Both the position numbers and the translations under genes were made by a program. DNA of 64,000 bases from Burkholderiaceae bacterium 26 (GTDB taxonomy: Bacteria > Pseudomonadota > Gammaproteobacteria > Burkholderiales > Burkholderiaceae): assembly GCA_000955795.1 (NCBI GenBank), contig JYOB01000003.1, positions 124,001-188,000 on the forward strand, written 5' to 3'. Below are positions 17,817-26,940 of the stretch, one piece after another; position 1 is the stretch's first letter, and each line of letters starts with the position of its first letter. The notes beneath the pieces are model-generated. The model made no database searches. It saw only the letters and a program-made list of their open reading frames with translations, and was not told the DNA's origin.

Positions 17817-18473
17817 TCAGCCGGCCTTGCGGAACGTGAGGTTGATGCGCTGGCTGCCCAGCAGCGTATGCGGATGGTCTTTGAGTGGCGCAACGCCGTG
17901 ATAGCGCAGGCGATCCGGGCCACCCCAGACGACGACATCGCCGTGAAAAAGGGGAATGCGCTGCGCCTTGTCTGCGCGGCGATGTCCGCCAAACAGGAAG
18001 ACCGCCGGCATGCCAAGCGACACGGAGACGATGGGCGCGCCGTAATCCTGTTCGTCCTTGTCCTGATGCAGCGACATGCGGGCGCCAGGCACATAGCGGT
18101 TGATGAGGCAGGCGTCTGGCGTGAAGGCGGGGAAGCCCGCTTCAGCGGCGGCGTTACGCGCCAGGCGCAGGAACACCTCGGGCAGTGGCGGCCACGCGGC
18201 TCCCGTGAGCGGGTCGAGCGTGGAATAGCGGTAGCCGCGGCGGTCTGAGGTCCAGCCCAGCGTGCCGCTGTTGGTGAGCGCGACCGACATCTCGAAGCCG
18301 CCCGGCGTGACCATGTGACGGAACGCTGCCTGCTGTGCGATGGTGTGCACCGCAGCGAGCAGGGCCGGCGCATCCGCCAGCGCAAAGCCACGGAACACAA
18401 AGGCCGCCTCGCCGAGCGCGATGCGCGCGTCGTCAGCGGGTGCGTGGTCGGCAAACAGATCGCCGGTCGTCAT
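17817..18473 (-). CDS. alkB: Alkylated-DNA dioxygenase AlkB
   Basis: A 218-residue Fe(II)/2-oxoglutarate dioxygenase that oxidatively removes methyl groups from 1-methyladenine and 3-methylcytosine. The iron motif HxD is in SLHQDKDEQDYGAP, the distal His is in LRYHGVAPL, and the 2OG-binding Arg follows in RINLTFRKAG at the C-terminus. GDVVVWGGPDRL is the family signature before the distal His. The ATG at 18473 (MTTGDLFADH) is preferred to an upstream Met. It lies between a second 2OG oxygenase and alkA. Confidence 0.92.
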   Translation of the reverse strand: MTTGDLFADHAPADDARIALGEAAFVFRGFALADAPALLAAVHTIAQQAAFRHMVTPGGFEMSVALTNSGTLGWTSDRRGYRYSTLDPLTGAAWPPLPEVFLRLARNAAAEAGFPAFTPDACLINRYVPGARMSLHQDKDEQDYGAPIVSVSLGMPAVFLFGGHRRADKAQRIPLFHGDVVVWGGPDRLRYHGVAPLKDHPHTLLGSQRINLTFRKAG

Positions 18474-18483
18474 GGTGAGCTGG

Positions 18484-19224
18484 CTATAGCGCGTCGTGGA
18501 AGATGATGCCAACAGTATGCCGCTGGCCCGAACGCAGGCGGCTCACGCCGTGGCGCATGTTCACGCGGTACGTGCCGCGCGTGCCTTGTACGGGGCGATG
18601 GTGCACCGCAAAGATCACGCCATCGCCTTTGCGCAGTGGCACGACCTCGGGCCGCGACTGCATCCGTGGGCGCTGCTCCGTCATGACGAACTCGCCGCCG
18701 GTGAAATCCACGCCGGGTTCGGACAGCAGAATGGCTATCTGCAGCGGGAAGACGTGCTCGCCATAGAGGTCTTGATGCAGGCAGTTGTAGTCGCCGGGGC
18801 CGTATCGCAGGATCAGCGGCGTGGGGCGCAACTGGCCGGCTTCGTGACAGCGGCGCAGGAAATCTGCGTGCTTGGCTGGATAACGCACGTCGATGTCCAT
18901 GGCTTGGTTCCAGCGGTTGGCGATGGTCGCCAGCGGCGGGTAGAGCGACGTGCGCAACTGCGCGACCAGGTCCGGCAGCGGATACGCGAAGTACTGGTAT
19001 TCACCGCGCCCGAAGCCATGACGCTCCATCACCACGCGCGAGCGGTACAGGCGATCCTGCGGATACAGCGCTGCCAGGGCGTCGCACGCGTCATGCGTGA
19101 GCAGGCTGGGCAACACGGCGCTGCCGACCTCATTGAGGGCGTCCTCAACGGCATGCCAGTCGATGTCATCAAGATTGGGACGGTGCTCCGCGTTGACATG
19201 CGCGGCGGCAGTGGAAGGCGGCAT
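18484..19224 (-). CDS. 2OG-Fe(II) oxygenase, uncharacterised, next to alkB
   Basis: A 246-residue protein of the prolyl-4-hydroxylase-like 2OG-Fe(II) superfamily. The iron HxD is in YNCLHQDLYGEHVFPLQ, the distal His is in FAVHHRPVQG, and the 2OG-contacting Arg is in TYRVNMRHGVSRLRSGQRHT. The N-terminal third is an all-alpha module (VEDALNEVGSAVLPSLLT). The reaction is unknown. Adjacency to alkB and alkA (10 bases before alkB) suggests a link with alkylation damage, but it could equally hydroxylate protein or free amino acids. There is no signal peptide, so it acts in the cytosol. Confidence 0.75.
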   Translation of the reverse strand: MPPSTAAAHVNAEHRPNLDDIDWHAVEDALNEVGSAVLPSLLTHDACDALAALYPQDRLYRSRVVMERHGFGRGEYQYFAYPLPDLVAQLRTSLYPPLATIANRWNQAMDIDVRYPAKHADFLRRCHEAGQLRPTPLILRYGPGDYNCLHQDLYGEHVFPLQIAILLSEPGVDFTGGEFVMTEQRPRMQSRPEVVPLRKGDGVIFAVHHRPVQGTRGTYRVNMRHGVSRLRSGQRHTVGIIFHDAL

Positions 19225-19304
19225 ATGCGCTCCGTTCGGAGATTGAATATGCCAAGCCTACGCTCACGGAAGTGCGCGTGGCACTCCGGAGCTTGCGGTC
19301 AAAT

Positions 19305-19829
19305 TCAGGCTTGTGCGGCCAGGCTGGCGGGCATGGTGGTGGCGGCCAGCTTGGTCAACGCGTCGCCGGTGGCGCGGCAGATGCGCCACTCTGGCAGCAC
19401 ATCGGCGCCCATGGCTTCGTAGAAGGCGATGGACGGCGCGTTCCAGTCGAGCACGCTCCACTCGAAGCGGCCGCAGTCCCGCTCCTGGGCCAGACGCGCG
19501 AGGTGGATCAGGAGTGCCTTGCCGATGCCCAGGCCGCGGTATTCGGGCTCCACGAACAGGTCTTCCAGGTACAAGCCCGGCTTGCACAGGAAAGTCGAGA
19601 AGTTGTGGAAGAACAGCGCAAAGCCCACGGCCCGGCCGTCGACTTCGGCCAGCACCGCTTCGCAATACGGGCGTGGTCCGAACAGCATCGTCGCCAGCGC
19701 TTCGGGCGTGGTCTGCACGAGGTGCGTGAGCTTTTCGTACTCGGCCAGCGCAGAGATCAGGCGAACGAGCGAGGCGCAGTCGTCGGGTGTGGCAGGGCGC
19801 AGAGTGAAGCTGGTCGCTGTGGTTGTCAT
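19305..19829 (-). CDS. GNAT family N-acetyltransferase
   Basis: A 174-residue acetyl-CoA-dependent acetyltransferase resembling the diamine acetyltransferase-like branch. Motif A reads [19 protein letters not shown], and the preceding strand is [10 protein letters not shown]. The C-terminal [20 protein letters not shown] is the usual GNAT motif B. The substrate is not known. It begins in the stop of miaA (ATGA overlap), so it belongs to the mutL-miaA transcript. Confidence 0.8.
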   Translation of the reverse strand: MTTTATSFTLRPATPDDCASLVRLISALAEYEKLTHLVQTTPEALATMLFGPRPYCEAVLAEVDGRAVGFALFFHNFSTFLCKPGLYLEDLFVEPEYRGLGIGKALLIHLARLAQERDCGRFEWSVLDWNAPSIAFYEAMGADVLPEWRICRATGDALTKLAATTMPASLAAQA

Positions 19830-20803
19830 TGTGGTTGCGATTCCAGTGAGGTTTGGACCAGGCGCGCGACCTGGTCGACGTAATCGGGCGCGAGGCAATC
19901 GACCACGTGCCGCTCGGGCGTGCTGCGCAGCCACGTGATCTGGCGCTTGCAGAGCTGGCGCGTGGCTGCGATGCCTTGCTCGCGTAGCGTCGCCATGTTG
20001 ATTTCGCCTTCGAGGTAAGCCCACGCTTGGCGATACCCGACGCAGCGGATGGACGGCAGCGTGGGCGAAAGATCGCCGCGGCGGCGCAAGCGCTCTACTT
20101 CGTCGAGCAGGCCGCCGGCGAGCATCGCATCAAAGCGCTCCGCAATCCGCGCATGCAGCACGAGGCGGTCGGAGGGCTCAAGCGCGATCGTCAGATACGG
20201 CGCCGCCGCATCGTGCTGCTGGAACGCATTCGCGCCGACCTCGCGTGCGAGTAGGGCAGACATCGGCTGACCGGTCAGCCGATACAGTTCGAGCGCACGT
20301 TGGATGCGCTGCGAATCGGTCGCGTGCAATCGCGCAGCCGTCACCGGATCGACCAGTGCGAGCTTCGCGTGCAGTGCCGGCCAGCCATCGCGCGCCGCTT
20401 CGGCATCGATTTCCGCGCGGATGGCAGGATCGGCGCCGGGCAAATCGGAGAGGCCTTGCGTGAGCGCCTTGTAGTACAGCATCGTGCCGCCGACGATCAG
20501 CGGCAGCCGGCCGCGTGCGCGGATGGCGTCGATCAGCGCGCTCGCATCATTGGCAAACTGCGCGGCGGAATACGCATCGAGCGGATCAATGATGTCGATC
20601 AGGTGATGCGGCGCGATGGCCTGTTCTTCGGCGCTCGGCTTGGCCGTGCCGATGTCCATGCCGCGATACACCAGCGCGGAATCCATGCTGATGATCTCGA
20701 CCGGCCAGCGTTCGGCCAGCTTCAATGCGGCGGCGGTCTTGCCGGATGCCGTGGGCCCGAGCAGGCAAATCGCGCGCGGTACGCTTGCAGCAGATGCAGT
20801 CAT
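19826..20803 (-). CDS. miaA: tRNA dimethylallyltransferase MiaA
   Basis: A 325-residue enzyme that transfers a dimethylallyl group to A37 of tRNAs reading UNN codons. The P-loop is [16 protein letters not shown] near the N-terminus. It is followed by [20 protein letters not shown], the tRNA-binding segment [15 protein letters not shown], and the C-terminal KRQITWLRS. It lies three bases after mutL. Confidence 0.95.
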   Translation of the reverse strand: MTASAASVPRAICLLGPTASGKTAAALKLAERWPVEIISMDSALVYRGMDIGTAKPSAEEQAIAPHHLIDIIDPLDAYSAAQFANDASALIDAIRARGRLPLIVGGTMLYYKALTQGLSDLPGADPAIRAEIDAEAARDGWPALHAKLALVDPVTAARLHATDSQRIQRALELYRLTGQPMSALLAREVGANAFQQHDAAAPYLTIALEPSDRLVLHARIAERFDAMLAGGLLDEVERLRRRGDLSPTLPSIRCVGYRQAWAYLEGEINMATLREQGIAATRQLCKRQITWLRSTPERHVVDCLAPDYVDQVARLVQTSLESQPQ

Positions 20804-20806
20804 CGG

Positions 20807-22714
20807 TTACTGGCCGCGCAGGAACAGGCGATCCAGGTCCGCCACGGTCAACTGAATCCACGTCGGGCGGCCGTGGTTGCACTGGTCGGCGCGCTCGGTG
20901 GCTTCCATCTGGCGCAGCAGCGCGTTCATCTCGTCCAGGTTCAAGCGGCGGTTGGCGCGCACTGCAGAGTGGCACGCCAGCGTGGCGAGCAGCTCGTTCT
21001 GACGTTCGGCCAGCACGCGCGAGCCGCCGTAGGCGTGAAGATCGCGCAGCACGTCGCGTGCGAGTGCCTGGGCATCGGCCTTCTGCAGCAGCGTTGGCAC
21101 CGATCGCACGGCCAGCGTGGTGGGCGACACGGCGGAGATATCGAAGCCGAGCAACGTGAGCGTGTCGCGAAATTCCTCCGCGGTGCCGATCTCCACCGGG
21201 CTTGCGGCAAACGTGACCGGAATCAGCAGCGGCTGCACTTCGACGCGCTTGGTTTCGAGCGCGGCCTTGAGCTGTTCGTAGAGGATGCGCTCGTGCGCGG
21301 CATGCATGTCGACGAGCACCATGCCGCGCGTGTTCTGCGCCAGCACGTAGATGCCATGCAACTGGGCCACGGCAAAGCCGAGCGGATGATCGTCGTCGTC
21401 ATCGGCCAGTGGCGCTGCAGCCGGTTCTGCAACGGCGGCGGGCGCTTGGACAGTCGCGGTGCCGCCGTCGAATAACGTTGCGGCGCTCGGCACATCGGTC
21501 ATCCACGCGGGGCGGCTCGCCGGCATGGGCGCGCTATCGCCGCGCATCATCGACAGGTATTCCGCACGCGGCTGCGCAATGCCGAGCGACGTCTGCCGCG
21601 CGGCCATCTGGTTGATCCAGCGCGTGGTGTTGTCAGCAGGCGAGGGCGCCGTCGTGACCCCAGCAATCTCGGGCGCATCGGCGATGTCGGTGCGCAGACT
21701 GTCGCCCTGTTCGCCGGCGTGGCGGGACAGCGCGCGTTGCACCGCGTGATAGACAAACTGGTGTACCGCGCGGCTGTCGCGGAAGCGCACCTCGATCTTG
21801 GACGGATGCACGTTCACGTCCACCGCTTCGGGCGGCAACTCCAGGCACAGCACGTAGGCGGGGAAACGGTCGCCGTGCAGCACGTCTTCATAGGCGCTGC
21901 GCACAGCGTGCGTGAGCAGGCGGTCGCGCACGAAGCGGCCGTTGACGTAGAAGAACTGATGATCAGCCCGGCCGCGCGAGGCGGTTGGCAGGCCGGCAAA
22001 GCCAAACAAACGCAGTTCGCCGGCAGATTCTTCGAAGGGCAATCGCGCACGGGCGAATTCGGTACCGAGTACGGCGGCGGTGCGCGAGTCTGCCTGCGTG
22101 GCGTTCCAATGCTCCAGCGGTTTCCCGTTGTGATGCACGGAGATGGCCACGTCGGGCCGCGCTAGCGCGGTGCGGCGGATGACCTCCATGCAGTGGCCCA
22201 GCTCGGTCTGCTCGGTCTTGAGGAATTTGCGGCGCGCCGGCGTGTTGAAGTACAGGTGCTGCACATCAACCGTGGTGCCGACGCCGCCCGAAGCCGGCTG
22301 CGCCCGCCCGGTTTGCGCAATGATTTGCGTGGCGTGAGCGTCGTTGGTTGTGCGCGACGTGAGCGTCAGTTCCGCCACCGAGGCAATCGAGGCCAGCGCC
22401 TCGCCTCGAAACCCCAGCGTCGCCACCGATTCCAGCTCTTCCAGCGAGCCGATCTTGCTGGTCGCATGCCGCATCAGCGCGACGGGCAATTCGCCCGCCG
22501 GAATGCCACCGCCGTTGTCGGTGATGGCAATGCGCCGCACGCCGCCTTCCTCCAGCTTGATCTGGAGCTGCGTGGCGCCGGCATCCAGCGCGTTTTCCAG
22601 CAGCTCCTTGACCACGGATGCCGGCCGTTCGACCACCTCGCCGGCCGCGATCTGGCTGATCAGCTGGTCGGGAAGCGGGCGGATGGGGCGGCGGGAAGTC
22701 GAGGCGGAAGTCAT
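20807..22714 (-). CDS. mutL: DNA mismatch repair protein MutL
   Basis: A 635-residue GHKL ATPase that couples MutS mismatch recognition to downstream repair. The N-terminal ATPase motifs are ELLENALDAGA, DNGGGIP and GFRGEALASIASV (about residues 35-110). The proline/alanine-rich linker runs from about 365 to 430, and the C-terminal dimerisation domain holds IYVLAQNTRGMVLVDMHAAHERI. There is no DQHA(X)2E(X)4E endonuclease motif; instead DMHAAHERI, as in Dam-type or related MutL proteins. The ATG at 22714 is preferred. Confidence 0.95.
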   Translation of the reverse strand: MTSASTSRRPIRPLPDQLISQIAAGEVVERPASVVKELLENALDAGATQLQIKLEEGGVRRIAITDNGGGIPAGELPVALMRHATSKIGSLEELESVATLGFRGEALASIASVAELTLTSRTTNDAHATQIIAQTGRAQPASGGVGTTVDVQHLYFNTPARRKFLKTEQTELGHCMEVIRRTALARPDVAISVHHNGKPLEHWNATQADSRTAAVLGTEFARARLPFEESAGELRLFGFAGLPTASRGRADHQFFYVNGRFVRDRLLTHAVRSAYEDVLHGDRFPAYVLCLELPPEAVDVNVHPSKIEVRFRDSRAVHQFVYHAVQRALSRHAGEQGDSLRTDIADAPEIAGVTTAPSPADNTTRWINQMAARQTSLGIAQPRAEYLSMMRGDSAPMPASRPAWMTDVPSAATLFDGGTATVQAPAAVAEPAAAPLADDDDDHPLGFAVAQLHGIYVLAQNTRGMVLVDMHAAHERILYEQLKAALETKRVEVQPLLIPVTFAASPVEIGTAEEFRDTLTLLGFDISAVSPTTLAVRSVPTLLQKADAQALARDVLRDLHAYGGSRVLAERQNELLATLACHSAVRANRRLNLDEMNALLRQMEATERADQCNHGRPTWIQLTVADLDRLFLRGQ

Positions 22715-22840
22715 CGCGGCATTATAAATGTCACGCCCTGTGCGGCGCACCGACGCAAGCCCGGCAAGCGCAAGGGGAAAATTAATTGACATCCGGTATC
22801 ATTCCCCGCTGCTCAATCGGGGGTTGGTTTGGATATCGTG

Positions 22841-23488
22841 ATGCAACTGGTCGACATCGTTCTGCATGTCGACAAATCGTTGGGACTGCTCATTCAGCAG
22901 TACGGCGCGTGGGTCTACGTGCTGCTGTTCGCCATCGTCTTTGCCGAGACCGGCTTGGTGGTGCTGCCCTTCCTGCCGGGCGACACGCTGCTCTTCATTG
23001 CTGGCGCCATGTGCGCCACGGGCCAGATGGACGCGTGGCTGCTCATCGTGCTGCTGGTGACTGCCGCGGTAACGGGCAATACCGTCAACTACTTCGTCGG
23101 TTCGTGGATCGGGCCCAAGGTATTCGACGGTCACATCCGCTTCCTTGATCACCAAGCGCTGCTTAGGACACACGCCTTCTACGAGCGCCATGGCGGCAAA
23201 ATGCTGGTGATGGCACGCTTCATTCCGGTGGTGCGTACGTTCGCGCCGTTCGTGGCGGGCGTGTCGAAGATGACGTTCGCCAAATTCCAGCTGTTCAATA
23301 TGATCGGCGCCGTGCTGTGGGTCGGCTTGTTGGTGCTGACCGGCGACCTGTTCGGTAACGTGCCGATCATCCGCGAGCACCTGAACACGATCGTGCTTAT
23401 CGGCCTGGGCGCTGCAATCGTGCCGCTGGCGCTGGGCGGGCTATGGAAGCTTCTCAGGCGCCGTCGGGGCGCTGTGGCCCCGAAGTAG
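22841..23488 (+). CDS. DedA family membrane protein
   Basis: A 215-residue integral membrane protein of the DedA/VTT family, which in other bacteria flips undecaprenyl phosphate or lipids and affects membrane energetics. It contains VFAETGLVVLPFLPGDTLLF, the re-entrant-loop signature, then HGGKMLVMARFIPVVRTFAPFVAG. ATG 22841 is used; GTG 22838 or TTG 22829 are alternatives. It is convergent with the sirB1-like gene, three bases away, with no clear terminator between them. Confidence 0.85.
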   Translation: MQLVDIVLHVDKSLGLLIQQYGAWVYVLLFAIVFAETGLVVLPFLPGDTLLFIAGAMCATGQMDAWLLIVLLVTAAVTGNTVNYFVGSWIGPKVFDGHIRFLDHQALLRTHAFYERHGGKMLVMARFIPVVRTFAPFVAGVSKMTFAKFQLFNMIGAVLWVGLLVLTGDLFGNVPIIREHLNTIVLIGLGAAIVPLALGGLWKLLRRRRGAVAPK

Positions 23489-23491
23489 ACG

Positions 23492-24337
23492 TCAATTCAA
23501 GTTCTTGCTCATGGCGCGCAGCGTTGGCATGCGCTCCTTGAGCTTGGCCGTGTCGGCTGCATCTGGCCGCGCGTCCACGTAGGCTTCCAGGTCTTCCAGC
23601 GCGGGTCGGAAGCATTCCAGGTTGGCGTAGGCCAACCCACGGTCGCGCACCTCCTCGATCGAATCGGGCAGCAGAATCACCAAGCGCTGCTGCACCGCCA
23701 GCAGGCGTTGCCAGCGCGATTCCTGCAGATAGATCGCCTTCAGATTGCGCAGCATGCGCGCGATGATCTCGCGGTGCGTGGCCACCTGCAGGAACACCCC
23801 GAGCGGCACCGTGTTCGGGTCTTCGATGCCTTCCTTCTCCAGGTACGGGTCGAGCATGTCCTGCAACTCTTCCTTCGACAACGTCTGGCCCGTCAGAGGA
23901 TCGAGCACGACCTCGCCTGCAGGAATGCTCATGCGCACCAGGAAGTGGTTCGGAAAAGACACGCCCTTGAGGGGCAGGCCAATCTGCTGGCCGATCTCCA
24001 TCAGCAGCACCGCCAACGAGATCGGAATGCCGCGCCGGCTTTGCAGTACGGTATTCAGATAGGAGTTCTCGGGATCGTAGTAATCGTTTGCATTGGGCCC
24101 GAAGCCCAGCTCGCGATAGAAAAACTGATTGAGCAGGCGCAGGCGCTGGATGGCAGGCGTGCCGTCGGCGATGCGGTTCTTGATCCGCGCGACGAGCACG
24201 TCGATAGCGGCCAACTCTGCCTGCAGGTCCAGATCCGGATACGCGTCCTGCGCAATTGACAGGGCGGTTTCTGTGAGTGGGATGCTGTCGTCGTCCGCGA
24301 CCAGGGCCGAAAAATAATCGAGGACTTTAGTGGTCAT
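23492..24337 (-). CDS. SirB1-family protein (transglutaminase-like plus TPR)
   Basis: A 281-residue cytosolic protein with the SirB1/YchA-type N-terminal transglutaminase-like domain (YDPENSYLNTVLQSRRGIP, then FPNHFLVR) and a C-terminal TPR-like tail (LLAVQQRLVILLPDSIEEVRDRG). The catalytic Cys of true transglutaminases is not evident, so enzymatic activity is doubtful. ATG 24337 overlaps the murJ stop by one base. Its function is unknown. Confidence 0.75.
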   Translation of the reverse strand: MTTKVLDYFSALVADDDSIPLTETALSIAQDAYPDLDLQAELAAIDVLVARIKNRIADGTPAIQRLRLLNQFFYRELGFGPNANDYYDPENSYLNTVLQSRRGIPISLAVLLMEIGQQIGLPLKGVSFPNHFLVRMSIPAGEVVLDPLTGQTLSKEELQDMLDPYLEKEGIEDPNTVPLGVFLQVATHREIIARMLRNLKAIYLQESRWQRLLAVQQRLVILLPDSIEEVRDRGLAYANLECFRPALEDLEAYVDARPDAADTAKLKERMPTLRAMSKNLN

Positions 24338-25929
24338 CAGATGGCCTTTTTTCGGAACGTGGAAAACTTCAATCCGCTGAGCCACAGTGTACCGAAATAG
24401 ACCACCGCGCACAGGACCAGGCTTGCCCCCAGCAGCGCGATGCGCACGAGCGGCTTGGCGCCCAATCCCACCCAATCAAAATTGTGCGCAAGCCACAGCA
24501 GCACGCCCGCCAGCAGCAGTACGGCCGACATCACCTGCGCGATGAACAGACCCCAGCCCGGTAGCGGGTGGTAATAGCCGCGACGACGCAGGCCGAAGAA
24601 CAGCAGCGCCGCATTGATCGTCGCGCCAAAGCTGATCGACAGTGCCAGCCCCGCATGGCCGAAAATCGGCACGAAGATATAGTTGGACAGCTGCGTCGCC
24701 ACGAGCACCACCAGCGCGATCTTCACCGGCGTGCGGATGTCCTGCCGCGCATAGAAGCCCGGCGCCAGGATCTTGATGACGATCAGCCCGACCAGCCCCA
24801 CGCCGTACGACGTCAGCGCCTGGCGTGTCATCTCGACGTCCATGCCGGTGAATTTGCCGTAGTGAAACAGCGTGGCCGTGAGTGGCGCGCCAAACACGAA
24901 CAGCCCCACGGCCGACGGCACTGCGAGCAGCACCGTCAGCCGCAGGCCCCAGTCGAGCAGCGACGAGTACTCTTCACGGTTGTTGTCGGCGCTTGCCTTC
25001 GACAGGCTTGGCAGTAGGATCGTCCCGAGCGCCACGCCCAGCAGTGCGGTCGGGAATTCCATCAGCCGGTCTGCGTAGTTCAGCCACGACACGCTGCCCG
25101 TTGGCAGGCGCGATGCAATGTTGGTGTTGATGATCAGGCTGATCTGCGCGACCGACACCGACAGCGTGGCCGGCAGCATCTGCTTAAGCACGCGTCGCAC
25201 GCCCGGGTGGTGCCACGCTTGTCGCACATTGAATGACACGCGCGGCAGCATGCCTACGCGGCGCAATGATGGAAACTGAATGGCCAACTGCAGGATGCCG
25301 CCCACCACCACCGCATAGGCCTGCGCGTAGATGGGCGTTTCAAGATATGGCGCCACAAACACCGCGGCCACGATGAACGACAGGTTCAGCAACACCGGCG
25401 TGAAAGCGGGCACCGCAAATTGCCGCCACGTATTCAGAATGCCCGACGCCAGCGCCACCAACGACACGAGCCCGATGTACGGAAACATCACGCGCGTCAT
25501 GAAGATCGCCGAGATATAGGCTTGGTTCTCGTGCGCCTTGAAGCCCGTCGCGACAGCGGTGACGATCAACGGGGCACCGATCACGCCCAGCGCCGAGATG
25601 ACCACCAGGAACCACGTCATCACCGTGGCCACCGAATCGACCAATGCGCGTGTTTCGGTTTCCCCTTGGCGATTCTTGAATTCGCCCAGGATCGGCACGA
25701 ACGCTTGGGAGAACGCGCCCTCCGCCGAAAGCCGGCGTAGCAGGTTCGGGATGCGGAAGGCGACGTTGAAGGCATCGGTGTACACCGATGCACCAAAGGC
25801 ACGGGCGATCAGCGTCTCGCGAATGAGCCCCGTGATGCGCGAGAGCATCGTCAGGCCGCTGATCGTGGCGAGTGTTTTGAGGAGATTCAAGATGAAGGCT
25901 TGGTTGGGCGCCGTCTGGGAGGCAAACAC
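24337..25929 (-). CDS. murJ: Lipid II flippase MurJ
   Basis: A 530-residue MOP-superfamily membrane protein with about 14 hydrophobic segments that moves lipid II across the inner membrane. The N-terminus contains LATISGLTMLSRITGLIRET and FRIPNLLRRLSAEGAFSQAF, both MurJ signatures. The GTG at 25929 opens the frame, but a TTG at 25890, giving the start LNLLKTLATIS typical of MurJ, may be the true start. The upstream control region lies between here and rpsT. Confidence 0.92.
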   Translation of the reverse strand: MFASQTAPNQAFILNLLKTLATISGLTMLSRITGLIRETLIARAFGASVYTDAFNVAFRIPNLLRRLSAEGAFSQAFVPILGEFKNRQGETETRALVDSVATVMTWFLVVISALGVIGAPLIVTAVATGFKAHENQAYISAIFMTRVMFPYIGLVSLVALASGILNTWRQFAVPAFTPVLLNLSFIVAAVFVAPYLETPIYAQAYAVVVGGILQLAIQFPSLRRVGMLPRVSFNVRQAWHHPGVRRVLKQMLPATLSVSVAQISLIINTNIASRLPTGSVSWLNYADRLMEFPTALLGVALGTILLPSLSKASADNNREEYSSLLDWGLRLTVLLAVPSAVGLFVFGAPLTATLFHYGKFTGMDVEMTRQALTSYGVGLVGLIVIKILAPGFYARQDIRTPVKIALVVLVATQLSNYIFVPIFGHAGLALSISFGATINAALLFFGLRRRGYYHPLPGWGLFIAQVMSAVLLLAGVLLWLAHNFDWVGLGAKPLVRIALLGASLVLCAVVYFGTLWLSGLKFSTFRKKAI

Positions 25930-26012
25930 GGCGATGGCGGTCTGACCGATGGCGCCATGCGGGGTTCGCGCCCGGCGTGACTGACGTGACCGGAGGGCAC
26001 AATTGCGGCCGT

Positions 26013-26018
26013 ATTATA
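26013..26018 (-). promoter_or_regulatory. Candidate -10 box for murJ
   Basis: TATAAT on the minus strand at 26018-26013, about 84 bases upstream of the murJ frame. The expected -35 position has no good consensus. Confidence 0.35.
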
Positions 26019-26095
26019 GGGACCGGCTCGTCATGCGCCCAAAAGTGCCGCAAAAGCCGCAAACTGCCGTCATCCGGGCGATTTCACAACAGGGT

Positions 26096-26125
26096 TTGCG
26101 TTGGGCGCGGAAGTCTGCGTATAAT
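26096..26125 (+). promoter_or_regulatory. Promoter of rpsT
   Basis: TTGCGT (26096-26101), an 18-base spacer and a perfect TATAAT (26120-26125), about 80 bases upstream of the S20 start. It is a strong sigma-70-type arrangement, as expected for a ribosomal protein gene. Confidence 0.65.
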
Positions 26126-26205
26126 TGCCGTCTTTCACCAATTTGCGCGCTTCGGCCTTCCGTGTCTCCCGGGGCGCTTGCTACCGTTTCTTCAGGGATT
26201 TTTCC

Positions 26206-26472
26206 ATGGCAAACACCGCACAAGCACGCAAGCGCGCACGCCAAGCCGTCGTTCAGAACGCTCACAACTCGGCTCTGCGCTCGCGTCTGCGTACCGCAAT
26301 CAAGGGCGTCCGCAAGGCTGTGGCCGCTGGCGACAAGACTGCAGCCGCTGCTGCATTCAAGACCGCCCAAAGCACGATCGACAGCATCGCTGACAAGAAG
26401 ATCGTCCACAAGAACAAGGCTGCACGCGCCAAGTCGCGTCTGTCCGCTGCCATCAAGGCAATGGCTGCCTAA
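26206..26472 (+). CDS. rpsT: 30S ribosomal protein S20
   Basis: An 88-residue basic protein, [18 protein letters not shown] at the N-terminus, forming the long helical bundle of S20 that binds 16S rRNA. The start is fixed at 26206 by the conserved [10 protein letters not shown]. The gene is monocistronic between its own promoter and a strong terminator. It is divergent from murJ, an arrangement common in proteobacteria. Confidence 0.97.
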   Translation: MANTAQARKRARQAVVQNAHNSALRSRLRTAIKGVRKAVAAGDKTAAAAAFKTAQSTIDSIADKKIVHKNKAARAKSRLSAAIKAMAA

Positions 26473-26531
26473 GTTCGGGTGATGCCGGCCTAGCCGGCAT
26501 GGCGCGACACGCAACGTCGCGCTCCGACGAT

Positions 26532-26559
26532 AAAAAGCCCGTCTTTGGACGGGCTTTTT
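26532..26559. terminator. Terminator after rpsT, bidirectional
   Basis: AAAAAGCCCGTC and GACGGGCTTTTT form a perfect 12-base stem around a 4-base loop. It serves rpsT and the convergent DUF3579 gene. A separate palindrome, ATGCCGGCCTAGCCGGCAT, lies just upstream at 26482-26500. Confidence 0.9.
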
Positions 26560-26616
26560 GCATTCTGTGTGCCTTGCAACGTGCGAGGCGCTGCGTGGAG
26601 CGGCGCTCTTGGGGGA

Positions 26617-26940
26617 TTAGCCTTTCGCGGGAGCGCCGCCTTCGGGCAGGATGCAGGCTTCCACGAGCTGCAGATTGTTGTCGTGCGCGAAGTTCAGCAC
26701 GAAATCCAGGGCCTTGGGTTCGATGTCACGCAGGCGCTCGTCGACGAACACGCTGCGGATGCCGCCCGACATGACCGGGCGCACATAGGGGGAGTAGGTG
26801 AAGCGGGGGTCTCCGGAATCACCGGCGGGTCGGAACTGCGCCATCACACCGCACAGCCGATCGGCCCAGTCGCTCGGGCGGAAGGTTTTTCCGTCGCGGG
26901 TGACGCCCTGGATAAAGAATTGGCGGGGGTTGGCTGCCAT
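26617..26940 (-). CDS. DUF3579 domain-containing protein
   Basis: A 107-residue small soluble protein matching the DUF3579 family, which is restricted mainly to betaproteobacteria. It contains RQFFIQGVTRDGKTFRPSDW and YSPYVRPVMSGGIRSVFVDERL, then a C-terminal FAHDNNLQLVEACILP. Its function is unknown. It is divergent from argF, a recurring arrangement in this group. ATG 26940 (MAANPRQ) is chosen; a longer reading from 27054 adds 38 residues without clear conservation. Confidence 0.75.
   Translation of the reverse strand: MAANPRQFFIQGVTRDGKTFRPSDWADRLCGVMAQFRPAGDSGDPRFTYSPYVRPVMSGGIRSVFVDERLRDIEPKALDFVLNFAHDNNLQLVEACILPEGGAPAKG

Noticed and set aside
26482-26500. Palindrome after rpsT as a second terminator
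   Set aside because: It has no T tract; the hairpin 30 bases downstream is a much better terminator.
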